From JBHICC01 sp046759385 (GTDB lineage: Bacteria > Pseudomonadota > Gammaproteobacteria > Acidiferrobacterales > SPGG2): a stretch of DNA of 64,000 nucleotides. A program made the position numbers and the translations under genes. Under the pieces are notes generated by a model. That model did not search any database. It was not told the DNA's origin and worked only from the letters and a program-made list of their open reading frames with translations. Shown here in pieces: positions 1-8,259 of the stretch. Numbering within the stretch: the stretch's first letter is position 1; the number at the start of each line of letters is the position of its first letter. Where the stretch lies: positions 107,509 to 171,508 of the forward strand of contig JBHICC010000001.1 of assembly GCA_046759385.1 (NCBI GenBank), in the 5' to 3' direction.

Positions 1-2724
1 GAGACGGTAAACGACGTTGGTGCTTTTATGGGGCGTCTGGCAGCGCGCGTTGGCGAGCCGGTGGTGCGCGTTGCTTTGACGCAGGCAATGCGCATCATGG
101 GACATCAGTTCGTTATGGGCCGCACCATCGAGGAAGCACTTGCACGTAGTCATACCCCGGAGCACAAAGAATACTTGCACTCGTTCGACATGCTTGGCGA
201 AGCAGCGCTGACTGGCGAAGATGCGGAGCGGTACTTCCAGTCCTATCTGGCGGCGATCAACGCGGTCGGAAAGGCGGCTGGAAGCGCTCATGGCATCTTT
301 GCTGCACCCAGCGTTTCCGTCAAGCTCTCGGGCCTTCACCCACGGTTCGAATTTGCCAAGCGTGAGCGTGTCCTCGGCGAACTCGTTCCGCGTCTCCATG
401 CACTGGTTAAGCGCGCGGCCAACGTCGGCGTGGGCGTGACGTTGGATACGGAGGAAGCCGACACCTTGGATATTACGCTTGATGTGTTCGAAGTCGTTTA
501 CCGCGACTTGAAGGCAGGCGATTGGAGCGGTTTGGGCCTCGCCGTGCAGGGTTACCAGAGGCGCGCCTTATATGTGGTCGATTGGCTTATCGACCTTGCT
601 CGACGGCAAGGCCGCCACATCCCCGTGCGACTTGTGAAAGGTGCCTACTGGGATACAGAGATCAAACACGCCCAGCAGGCGGGTTTGGAGGATTATCCTG
701 TCTTTACGCGCAAGCCGTCGACCGATGTCTCCTACATTGCATGTGCCAAGCACATCTGGGCAGCTCGCGATGTTTTATACCCGCAGTTCGCCACCCACAA
801 TGCGCATACCGTGGCCTTTATCCTAAACATGGTCGATGATTCGCGCGACTTCGAATTTCAACGCCTGCACGGCATGGGTCAAGCGCTTTACGGCGAAATC
901 GTCGGCCCAGACAAACTTGACGTGTCATGTCGCGTCTACGCCCCGGTCGGATCCCACGAAGCGCTTTTGCCTTACCTCGTCAGACGTCTGCTCGAGAACG
1001 GTGCCAACACGTCCTTTGTCAATCGATTGAGTGATGAACGGGCGCCTGTCGAGGACATCATTGCCGATCCGATAGCGCGGGTCCGATGCTTGGAACCGAA
1101 ATCGCATCCACGCATTCCGCTGCCGATCAATCTTTACGGTGATGAGCGCCGCAACTCACGCGGCGTGAACCTGAGCGACGTCGCCACGCTTACCCCGCTT
1201 GCTCGAGAAATGGCAAAGGCGATGTCGCGCACGTGGCGTGCGGCGCCGATGATCGAGGGTCAGACCTCAACGGGCGAGGCGCGTACGGTGGTAGACCCGA
1301 GCGATCGCCGGCGTGTGGTGGGTGAGGTGGTCGACGCCGGCGACGAGGCCACGGCAGCGGCGCTCGCCAGCGCTGCTGCCGTGGCCCCTGACTGGTGTCG
1401 GACTGATGTCAATTACCGCGCCGACGCGCTCGAGCGCGCCGCCGACCTGCTCGAGGCATCTCGTGCCGAACTGATGGCGCTTTGCGTGCGCGAGGCCGGC
1501 AAAAGTCTTGCCGATGCACTTGCCGAGGTGCGTGAGGCCGCCGACTTCTGTTTTTATTATGCGGCGCTCGCGCGCCGCGAGTTTGGTGAGGGGCAAGCCA
1601 TGCCCGGACCAACGGGTGAGCGCAACAATCTAAGTCTGCACGGACGCGGCGTCTTTTTCTGTATCAGCCCGTGGAACTTTCCGTTAGCCATTTTTGTCGG
1701 CCAGGTAGCTGCAGCACTTGCCGCTGGCAATACCGTGATCGCCAAACCGGCGGAGCAAACGCCGCTTGTGGCTGCTTTGGCGACCGGTCTGCTGCATGAA
1801 GCCGGGATTCCGAAAGACGTGTTGCATCTGCTGCCCGGTGACGGGCCGAGAATCGGTGGGACCGTGGTATCGGACCCGCGAATCGCCGGTGTAGTGTTTA
1901 CCGGCTCCACCGAGACGGCTCGCGCAATCAATCAATCGCTGGCGGCGCGCCCGGGCCCGATCATTCCGCTGATCGCTGAAACCGGCGGGCAGAACGCAAT
2001 GATCGTCGACAGCTCCGCGCTTCCGGAGCAAGTCGTAAGCGATGTCCTCAAGTCTGCTTTCGATAGCGCCGGGCAACGCTGTTCCGCCCTGCGAGTGCTT
2101 TTTGTGCAGCAGGAGATCACGTCGCGAGTGATACGTCTTTTGCAAGGCGCGATGGCTGAACTCGCCGTGGGCGATCCTGCTTTGCTTTCGACAGATGTGG
2201 GGCCGGTAATTGATAGCGATGCACAAGCAATGCTCGAGCTGCACGCAGCACGTATGCAAAAGGAACAGAAACTGGTCTATGAAGTCCCGCTGCCGCCTGA
2301 GACAGAGCACGGTACTTACGTTGCGCCACGCGCCTTCGAGCTCCAGAGACTATCCACTTTGGAGCGTGAGGTGTTCGGTCCGATTCTGCACGTGATTCCC
2401 TATGCCGCCACCAAGCTCGATGACGTGATTGATGCGATCAATGCGACCGGGTACGGCTTAACCCTAGGCGTACACACGCGCATCGACGAAACTATGCGGT
2501 ATATTCAAGAACGCGCGCGGGTGGGCAACAGCTACGTGAATCGCGATATGATCGGCGCCACTGTCGGCGTGCAGCCGTTTGGAGGCGAGGGATTATCGGG
2601 GACCGGTCCCAAAGCCGGCGGGCCGCATTATCTTCACCGATTCGCGACCGAGCGCACGTACACTGTGAACACCGCGGCAATTGGCGGGAATGCGCGATTG
2701 TTAGCGATCAGCGGCGATGAATGA
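1..2724 (+). CDS. putA: Bifunctional proline dehydrogenase / P5C dehydrogenase PutA (5' end missing)
   Basis: The reading frame is open from the first base, so the true start lies upstream of the window. The visible 907 codons cover most of the FAD-dependent proline dehydrogenase barrel (for example RLVKGAYWDTEIK and the ATHNAHT region) and the whole NAD-dependent P5C dehydrogenase. In the latter, the catalytic cysteine sits in SAGQRCSALR and the general-base glutamate in AETGGQN. The protein ends soon after the aldehyde dehydrogenase fold. It is therefore the shorter PutA type without the long C-terminal extension. Whether it carries an N-terminal DNA-binding domain cannot be seen. It oxidises proline to glutamate. 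Its second activity also takes the glutamate semialdehyde made by the neighbouring ornithine aminotransferase, with which it is convergent across 11 bases. Confidence 0.96.
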   Translation, partial: ETVNDVGAFMGRLAARVGEPVVRVALTQAMRIMGHQFVMGRTIEEALARSHTPEHKEYLHSFDMLGEAALTGEDAERYFQSYLAAINAVGKAAGSAHGIFAAPSVSVKLSGLHPRFEFAKRERVLGELVPRLHALVKRAANVGVGVTLDTEEADTLDITLDVFEVVYRDLKAGDWSGLGLAVQGYQRRALYVVDWLIDLARRQGRHIPVRLVKGAYWDTEIKHAQQAGLEDYPVFTRKPSTDVSYIACAKHIWAARDVLYPQFATHNAHTVAFILNMVDDSRDFEFQRLHGMGQALYGEIVGPDKLDVSCRVYAPVGSHEALLPYLVRRLLENGANTSFVNRLSDERAPVEDIIADPIARVRCLEPKSHPRIPLPINLYGDERRNSRGVNLSDVATLTPLAREMAKAMSRTWRAAPMIEGQTSTGEARTVVDPSDRRRVVGEVVDAGDEATAAALASAAAVAPDWCRTDVNYRADALERAADLLEASRAELMALCVREAGKSLADALAEVREAADFCFYYAALARREFGEGQAMPGPTGERNNLSLHGRGVFFCISPWNFPLAIFVGQVAAALAAGNTVIAKPAEQTPLVAALATGLLHEAGIPKDVLHLLPGDGPRIGGTVVSDPRIAGVVFTGSTETARAINQSLAARPGPIIPLIAETGGQNAMIVDSSALPEQVVSDVLKSAFDSAGQRCSALRVLFVQQEITSRVIRLLQGAMAELAVGDPALLSTDVGPVIDSDAQAMLELHAARMQKEQKLVYEVPLPPETEHGTYVAPRAFELQRLSTLEREVFGPILHVIPYAATKLDDVIDAINATGYGLTLGVHTRIDETMRYIQERARVGNSYVNRDMIGATVGVQPFGGEGLSGTGPKAGGPHYLHRFATERTYTVNTAAIGGNARLLAISGDE

Positions 2725-2735
2725 CGGGTCGCCTG

Positions 2736-3959
2736 TCACGCCGCGGTCGTGACCAGCCCCGTGGCTACGGACGCGAAGACGTTCTTCATCGTCTCTAGAG
2801 CCCAATCAAGCTCTTCCTGCGTGATAGTGAGCGGCGGCGCTAAACGCACGACCGTTTCGTGCGTTTCCTTGCTGAGAATCCCGTTGCGTGCCAATTCTTC
2901 GCACACCGTACGCGCTGTTGCCTTGGCTGGATCGATCTCAACACCGATGAAAAGCCCGCGCCCACGCACGTCTTTGATCAGCGGGCTTTGCAAGCTTCTG
3001 AGTCGGCGCAATAAATACGTACCAAGGTCGGCCGAGCGTTCGGCGAGCTTTTCCTCGATAAGGAGGTCGAGCGCTTCTAGCGCGACGGCGCAGGCAAGTG
3101 GATTGCCGCCGAAGGTGCTGCCGTGATCACCCGGCGAGAACACGCTCATTACATCTTGGCGCGCCAGAAACATCGAGATTGGCATGAATCCGCCGCCGAG
3201 CGCTTTGCCTAGTATCAAGCCATCAGGTTTAACCTCCTCGTGCTCGAAGGCGAACGGCTTGCCGGTTCGGCCCAAGCCCGTCTGGACTTCATCACAAATG
3301 AAGAGCACGTTGTGTTCCTTGCAAATGCGTGCACACGCTTCGAGATAACCCTGTGGGGGCACGATAATACCGGCCTCGCCCTGGATCGGCTCGACCAGGA
3401 ACGCGGCGGTGTTCTCGGTAATGGCCGCTTCGAGTGCTGGCGCATCCCCGTAAGATATGCGCCTGAAGCCCGTCGCAAAGGGCCCAAAGCCGTCGCGATA
3501 CTGATCCTCAGAAGAGAATCCGACGATGGTCGTTGTGCGGCCGTGAAAGTTGCCTTCGCACACGATGATCTCGGCTTGATTGTCGGCCACGCCTTTGACC
3601 TTGTACGCCCATTTGCGCGCGGCCTTAATGGCGGTCTCAACCGCCTCAGCGCCGGTGTTCATCGGTAATGCACGATCCTGCCCCGTTAACTGGCAGATCT
3701 TCTCGAGCAGCAGCGGTAGCTTGTCTGTGTGGTAGGCGCGAGAGACGACAGTGAGCCGCTGGGCCTGCTCGGTTAAGGCTTTAAGCAGACGCGGGTTCGC
3801 GTGGCCAAAGCTGACAGCCGAGTAAGCACTCATCATGTCGAGATAATTGTTTCCCTGATCGTCCCACAGATACACGCCCTCGCCATGCACAAGCACGACA
3901 GGCAAGGGATGGTAGTTGTGAGCGCCGTAATGTTGCTCAAGCTCAATCAACGGATTCAT
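2736..3959 (-). CDS. rocD: Ornithine aminotransferase (ornithine-oxo-acid transaminase)
   Basis: A class-III PLP aminotransferase of 407 residues, the usual length for RocD. It transfers the delta-amino group of ornithine to 2-oxoglutarate, giving glutamate-5-semialdehyde. Family signatures are present: MNTGAEAVETAIKAARKW, EGNFHGRTTT, the PLP-pyrimidine aspartate in FICDEVQTGLGRTG, and the Schiff-base lysine in LILGKALGGG. The GAEAVETA and YHTDKLP stretches resemble ornithine rather than acetylornithine or GABA transaminases. The start ATG overlaps the stop codon of the upstream arginase gene (ATGA), so the two are co-translated. Arginase, RocD and the adjacent PutA together form a full arginine-to-glutamate route. 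Confidence 0.93.
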   Translation of the reverse strand: MNPLIELEQHYGAHNYHPLPVVLVHGEGVYLWDDQGNNYLDMMSAYSAVSFGHANPRLLKALTEQAQRLTVVSRAYHTDKLPLLLEKICQLTGQDRALPMNTGAEAVETAIKAARKWAYKVKGVADNQAEIIVCEGNFHGRTTTIVGFSSEDQYRDGFGPFATGFRRISYGDAPALEAAITENTAAFLVEPIQGEAGIIVPPQGYLEACARICKEHNVLFICDEVQTGLGRTGKPFAFEHEEVKPDGLILGKALGGGFMPISMFLARQDVMSVFSPGDHGSTFGGNPLACAVALEALDLLIEEKLAERSADLGTYLLRRLRSLQSPLIKDVRGRGLFIGVEIDPAKATARTVCEELARNGILSKETHETVVRLAPPLTITQEELDWALETMKNVFASVATGLVTTAA

Positions 3960-4975
3960 GCTCTTCCCTCACGTTCGGTAACGGCCGCGACCAGCTCGCG
4001 TACGAGCGCCGCGGTCTTACCTTCCATATCCCATTGCGGGTTGAACTCAGCGATCTCCGCGCCTAAAAAAGCACGATTTTTCGCCACGTTGCGCAGGGAT
4101 TTTGCAAGATCCTTGCCACAAATCCCGCCGGGCTCAGGGGAGCCGACACCCGGCGCATCTGCCGGGTCGATCGCGTCGAGATCGATGGTAATACCGAATC
4201 CGGCTGTGTTTCGGTACACGATTGTCAGAGCCTCATCCATGACCGCGTGCAACCCGCGCCGTCGTATTTCGTCCATGTCGAAGATGCGCACACCGAGCGT
4301 CTCGAGCAACTCGGTTTCGGCCGACTCGTAGCTGCGCACCCCAACCAAGCACACGTTGGCCGGCACGAGCTGCGGTCGGCGCCCCCCGACTTCGCATAAG
4401 ACCTTTACTCCGTACCCTAGCAGACACGCGAGCGGCATGCCGTGGATAGCACCGCTCGGGCTGGTGTCCGGGGTGTGGGCGTCCATGTGGGCATCGACCC
4501 AAAGGAGCCCGAGTTTACCGTGGTGTCGTAACGCATGATGCGCACCGCTCCAGGTGCCGATGGCACACGAGTGGTCGCCCCCTAGTACGCAGAAGCGTTG
4601 TCCACGCGCCACTGCCCATTGGACGGTGTCCGCCAGTCTTTCGCAAAAATCAGCGGTGATCGGCAACGCATCGTCGTGTCCGTCAACGGCCTCAGCGCGC
4701 ACGGTCCGATCCCATGACACGGATGCGCCGGCTTGCCGAAGGTCAGTGAGCATATCGGTCGCCGCAAGGAAGTCAGGTGCCTGTTGGCAGCCCGTATCTC
4801 GGGCACCCGCGCCAGTGGCGGCACCAATGATGCACGTCCGCTCGATCAGGGGCGTCTCTGCAACGCTTTCTCTTGCGCTGCCGTTAGGCCGCCATTCCGG
4901 GGTGTTTCGCCAGAACATTCCGCTGTTACTCGTACTCAGTTGTGGCAACGCGTGCACGACGCGTGCCAATCTCAT
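3956..4975 (-). CDS. rocF: Arginase (ureohydrolase family)
   Basis: Hydrolyses arginine to ornithine and urea. All manganese-binding motifs of the ureohydrolase family are seen: GGDHSCAIG, WVDAHMDAHT and TIDLDAIDP, plus the substrate-binding SPSGAIHGMP loop. These loops match arginase better than agmatinase. The stated start gives 339 residues, with an N-terminal stretch of about 47 residues before the core begins at TCIIGAATGAG. That is longer than usual, and an internal ATG at 4918 is possible. Neither has a strong ribosome-binding site. It overlaps rocD by four bases and is divergent from the aldehyde dehydrogenase gene at 5227. Confidence 0.9.
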   Translation of the reverse strand: MRLARVVHALPQLSTSNSGMFWRNTPEWRPNGSARESVAETPLIERTCIIGAATGAGARDTGCQQAPDFLAATDMLTDLRQAGASVSWDRTVRAEAVDGHDDALPITADFCERLADTVQWAVARGQRFCVLGGDHSCAIGTWSGAHHALRHHGKLGLLWVDAHMDAHTPDTSPSGAIHGMPLACLLGYGVKVLCEVGGRRPQLVPANVCLVGVRSYESAETELLETLGVRIFDMDEIRRRGLHAVMDEALTIVYRNTAGFGITIDLDAIDPADAPGVGSPEPGGICGKDLAKSLRNVAKNRAFLGAEIAEFNPQWDMEGKTAALVRELVAAVTEREGRA

Positions 4976-5088
4976 AAGCTCATCGTAGTACAGGCGCGCT
5001 TGCTGCAGACAGAATTCTTGGGAAAAGGCTGTGGCAGGGCCGTCGTTTTACCGCTGCAGCGAGAGGGGCTTTACGCTTGCCCCGCTGC

Positions 5089-5136
5089 AACCGATTAGAC
5101 CGATTTGAGTGATCGTCGTTCGCTCCAAAATCGGTT
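5089..5136. promoter_or_regulatory. Inverted-repeat candidate operator between arginase and ALDH7 genes
   Basis: In the 251-base spacer between divergent genes, AACCGATT (5089-5096) and ACCGATTT (5099-5106) are followed by the overlapping inverse AAATCGGTT (5128-5136). Both left half-sites are exact reverse complements of bases inside the right one. Repeated half-sites in a divergent promoter region suggest a transcription-factor site controlling one or both genes. The regulator is not in the window and the role is inferred. I see no other recognisable element between 4976 and 5226 except the strong ribosome-binding site at about 5216. Confidence 0.4.
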
Positions 5137-5226
5137 AGAACTAGTATCGGGGGCGGTATTAAGCGATTCGCGACCTATTATTTAGCCAAAGTCGATGGGT
5201 CCTGGCACACGACCCGGAGGTGAAAC

Positions 5227-6756
5227 ATGGATTTTCTGCAGAAGCTGGGCGTGAAGCCGACGAACCCGGGCGCGTATTCCACTGCGGGTTGGTCCCGGCA
5301 CAAGGATGGCGAGTTCATCGACTCGCTCAACCCGGCGACGAACGAGCTCATTGCGCGCGTGCAACTCTGCACCGGAAACGATTATGAGACCGTCATCAAG
5401 AGCGCACGGGAGGCCTTTGTTCAGTGGCGCATGGTGCCGGCACCCAGGCGTGGCGAGATCATACGTCGGATCGCCGAGGAACTGCGCGCAAACAAGGATG
5501 CGCTCGGCAGTCTCGTATCGCTCGAGGTCGGCAAGATCAAGGCCGAAGGCGACGGCGAAGTTCAGGAGATGATCGACATTGCCGATTTCGCGGTGGGTCA
5601 GTCGCGCATGCTCTACGGCAACACCATGCAATCTGAGCGCCCGCAGCATCGTATGTACGAGCAGTGGCACCCGCTGGGCATCGTCGGCGTGATCACCGCC
5701 TTCAACTTTCCCGTAGCCGTGTACTCGTGGAATGCCTTCATTGCGGCAGTAGCTGGCAATGCCGTCGTGTGGAAACCATCGCCGAAGGCGCCGCTGTGCG
5801 CCATCGCTGTGCAGAACATTTGTAATCGTGTTATGGAAGCCGAGGGGCACGCGGGTGTGTTTTCGCTGATCGTTGCATCGGCCCCCTCACCCGTCTCCGA
5901 GCGCTTTATCAGCGACAAACGTATTCCACTCGTCTCCTTCACCGGTTCCACGACCGTTGGCCGGCAAGTTGCCGAGGTCGTGGCCGCACGCCTGGGCAGG
6001 ACGATTCTCGAGATGGGTGGTAACAACGCAATCGTCGTTGACGAGACCGCGAACATGGCTCTGGCCGTTCCCGCCATTGTCTTCGGTGCCGTAGGGACGG
6101 CGGGTCAGCGCTGCACGACGACGCGACGGGTCATTGTGCATGAGAATCGATACGCAGACCTTGTCGATCGATTGATAAATGCGTACGAGCAGGTACCGAT
6201 CGGCGATCCATTGGATCAAAGCGTTCTCATGGGACCGCTAATTGACAAACAGGCGGTGGAGAATTTCAAGGCGGCGATCAAGGAGGCGAAGTTACTCGGC
6301 GGCGAGGTGCTTGGTGGTGGTCACACCAAGGATGGTCCCGGCAACTTTGTCGAGCCGACCATCATCCGTGCAGAGAACGACTGGGATCTGGTACAGCGTG
6401 AGACTTTCGGGCCGATCCTGTACATCATGACGTACAAGACGTTGAGTGATGCCATTGCCGTGCACAACAACGTACCGCAAGGCCTTTCTTCAGCGATTTT
6501 CACGCAAGATCTGCAACGTGCCGAACGCTTCCTGTCGGCGACCGGCAGCGACTGCGGCATCGCCAACGTGAACATAGGCACCTCTGGGGCCGAGATCGGC
6601 GGCGCCTTCGGCGGCGAGAAGGACACCGGAGGCGGACGCGAGGCGGGCTCCGATGCATGGAAGGCCTACATGCGGCGGCAGACGACCACGATAAACTGGA
6701 GCGACGAGCTACCGCTGGCACAAGGCATCGACTTTTCCGTTGAGAACAAGCGCTAA
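5227..6756 (+). CDS. ALDH7-family aldehyde dehydrogenase (aminoadipate-semialdehyde dehydrogenase-like)
   Basis: A 509-residue NAD(P)-dependent aldehyde dehydrogenase. The opening NPATNELIA, the HPLGIVGVITAFNFPVAVY cofactor loop, FTGSTTVGR, ILEMGGNNAI and catalytic cysteine in VGTAGQRCTTTRR are typical of the antiquitin/ALDH7 group. The same group holds the bacterial L-piperidine-6-carboxylate / alpha-aminoadipate semialdehyde dehydrogenases (AmaB, PcD) of lysine breakdown. The C-terminal GGAFGGEKDTGGGREAGSD is also an ALDH7 hallmark. A strong ribosome-binding site (GGAGGTG) precedes the ATG. No lysine aminotransferase or other lysine-degradation gene is adjacent. The arginine/proline neighbours suggest general amino-acid carbon use, so the physiological aldehyde is not certain. 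Confidence 0.88.
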   Translation: MDFLQKLGVKPTNPGAYSTAGWSRHKDGEFIDSLNPATNELIARVQLCTGNDYETVIKSAREAFVQWRMVPAPRRGEIIRRIAEELRANKDALGSLVSLEVGKIKAEGDGEVQEMIDIADFAVGQSRMLYGNTMQSERPQHRMYEQWHPLGIVGVITAFNFPVAVYSWNAFIAAVAGNAVVWKPSPKAPLCAIAVQNICNRVMEAEGHAGVFSLIVASAPSPVSERFISDKRIPLVSFTGSTTVGRQVAEVVAARLGRTILEMGGNNAIVVDETANMALAVPAIVFGAVGTAGQRCTTTRRVIVHENRYADLVDRLINAYEQVPIGDPLDQSVLMGPLIDKQAVENFKAAIKEAKLLGGEVLGGGHTKDGPGNFVEPTIIRAENDWDLVQRETFGPILYIMTYKTLSDAIAVHNNVPQGLSSAIFTQDLQRAERFLSATGSDCGIANVNIGTSGAEIGGAFGGEKDTGGGREAGSDAWKAYMRRQTTTINWSDELPLAQGIDFSVENKR

Positions 6757-6800
6757 CAACGCCCGAGCCGATAAACTCTAGGCGTTTCCTAGTCTAAGCC

Positions 6801-7280
6801 ATGACGATCGACTACGACCCGATCCTCGATGATGTCCTTGTTGGCACCTATCCGCGCGACGGTGACGACGTAGCGTACCTGCGAAACGCTCATGCCATCT
6901 CCGCCGTGCTCAATCTCCAGACCGATGACGATATGCAATACTGGGGGCTGGATTGGTTACACGTAGCCAGCCACTACCGGCAGAACCGGATCGAGGTGGC
7001 ACGTGTACCCATACGTGACTTTGACCCCGTGGATCTGCGAGAGAAGCTCGAGGACGCCGTGCACGCACTCGATACGCTGCTCCAGCATGGCCATCGTGTT
7101 TACGTCCATTGCACGGCGGGCGTGGGTCGATCCCCGGCGACAGTAATCGCGTGGTTGGCATGGCGCCGCGGCTGGGACCTGGGCGATGCGGTTCGCCACG
7201 TAATGAAGCAAAGAGTCTGCGCACCGTTTGTCGATGCCATCCGCCTGGCAGAGGAGGATCGGCGGGCGGCCCCCGGCTGA
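6801..7280 (+). CDS. Dual-specificity phosphatase resembling plant/red-algal glucan phosphatases (SEX4-like)
   Basis: A single-domain protein of 159 residues with the cysteine-phosphatase signature VHCTAGVGRSP. The nucleophile is Cys104 and the phosphate-binding Arg is Arg110. The candidate general acid is in PIRDFDPVDLR (about Asp73). From memory, its layout follows the catalytic domain of Arabidopsis SEX4: an opening DYDPILDDVLVGTYPRD, a DDDMQYWGLD segment, IRDFDPVDLR, the CTAGxGR loop, and a closing KQRVCAPFVDAIR matching the plant C-terminal motif. The carbohydrate-binding module of SEX4 is absent. Glucan dephosphorylation is therefore a hypothesis, and protein phosphatase activity is equally possible. 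No glycogen gene lies nearby. The next gene, an ABC transporter, starts 61 bases downstream. Confidence 0.8.
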   Translation: MTIDYDPILDDVLVGTYPRDGDDVAYLRNAHAISAVLNLQTDDDMQYWGLDWLHVASHYRQNRIEVARVPIRDFDPVDLREKLEDAVHALDTLLQHGHRVYVHCTAGVGRSPATVIAWLAWRRGWDLGDAVRHVMKQRVCAPFVDAIRLAEEDRRAAPG

Positions 7281-7341
7281 ACATTGCATCCATAAAGCAG
7301 TTCTGGTAACTGCTGCCTCGGTGAGGAAAGCCAACGTAAGC

Positions 7342-8253
7342 ATGGATCCTGTTGTTGAGGCCCAAGGGCTTACCAAGCGGTTCAAGGACGAGACCGTCGT
7401 CCGGTCAATCGAGCTGCGCGTGTCGCCTGGTCAGTGCTTTGGCTTTCTCGGACCCAACGGTGCCGGTAAGACCACTACGTTGCGCATGATTCTCGGACAA
7501 TCGCCACTTACGGCAGGTAGCCTGCAAGTGTTCGGCTTGCCGATGCCGCGCCGGGGGAGCGAGGTGCGAAAGCGTGTCGGCGTTGTTCCGCAGACCGATA
7601 ACTTGGATCCTGATTTCACCGTGGTCGAAAATTTGCGCATCTACGGTGCGTACTTTGATCTGCCGACTGCTGTGCGAGAGCAACGCATCCAGCATCTGCT
7701 TGAGTTTGTGGAGCTCGTAGACCGAGCGCACGCGAAGATCCCCACGTTATCGGGTGGCATGAGGCGGCGGCTCACAATAGCACGTGCTCTTATTAATGAC
7801 CCAGAGCTCGTGGTGCTGGACGAGCCTACGACAGGACTCGATCCACAAGTGCGACACATGATCTGGGCACGCCTGGGCGATCTCAGAGAATCCGGCAAAA
7901 CGTTGCTGCTGACGACGCACTACATGGAGGAGGCCGAAAGGCTGTGCGATGACTTAGTGATTATGGATGAAGGGGAAATCCTCGATCAGGGTCCGCCGCG
8001 GCGACTTGTGGCAAACCACGTGGAGCGCGAAGTCATCGAGATACGTGGTGCCAGGGGGCTCGCGAACGGCCTGCTCGATGGTCTCTCGCACTGCCGCACG
8101 GAGACGATTGGCGACACGGTGTATTGCTATACCGAGGACGGGCGCGCCGTGGTCGAAAAGATCGAGGCAGTCGACAATCTGGTTTTTTTGCATCGCCCCG
8201 GGAATCTGGAGGACGTATTCTTGAAACTGACCGGGCATGAACTCAAGGATTGA
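7342..8253 (+). CDS. ABC-2 type exporter, ATP-binding subunit (NodI-like)
   Basis: Cytoplasmic ATPase of an ABC exporter, 303 residues. Walker A is GPNGAGKTTT, the signature is LSGGMRRRL, Walker B is LVVLDEPTTGLD, and the switch histidine is in LLLTTHYMEEAERL. Sequence and size resemble NodI/DrrA-type ATPases that pair with a single ABC-2 permease. I chose the ATG at 7342 because the native fold begins at VVEAQGLTKRF. An in-frame opening at 7228 would overlap the phosphatase gene out of frame and add an unrelated tail. A GAGG motif lies at about 7322. The permease gene follows after six bases. Confidence 0.92.
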   Translation: MDPVVEAQGLTKRFKDETVVRSIELRVSPGQCFGFLGPNGAGKTTTLRMILGQSPLTAGSLQVFGLPMPRRGSEVRKRVGVVPQTDNLDPDFTVVENLRIYGAYFDLPTAVREQRIQHLLEFVELVDRAHAKIPTLSGGMRRRLTIARALINDPELVVLDEPTTGLDPQVRHMIWARLGDLRESGKTLLLTTHYMEEAERLCDDLVIMDEGEILDQGPPRRLVANHVEREVIEIRGARGLANGLLDGLSHCRTETIGDTVYCYTEDGRAVVEKIEAVDNLVFLHRPGNLEDVFLKLTGHELKD

Positions 8254-8259
8254 TCGCTG

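Noticed and set aside
1684..2310. 208-codon open frame antisense to putA
   Set aside because: Lies wholly inside the intact PutA coding region; its translation looks like a reversed shadow (Cys/Arg/His-rich, no domain).
5182..5850. 222-codon open frame antisense to the ALDH7 gene
   Set aside because: Overlaps a clear full-length aldehyde dehydrogenase; no domain or ribosome-binding site.
7228..7341. Earlier in-frame start for the NodI-like ATPase
   Set aside because: The extra residues overlap the phosphatase gene in another frame and are not part of the ABC fold; ATG 7342 is preferred.
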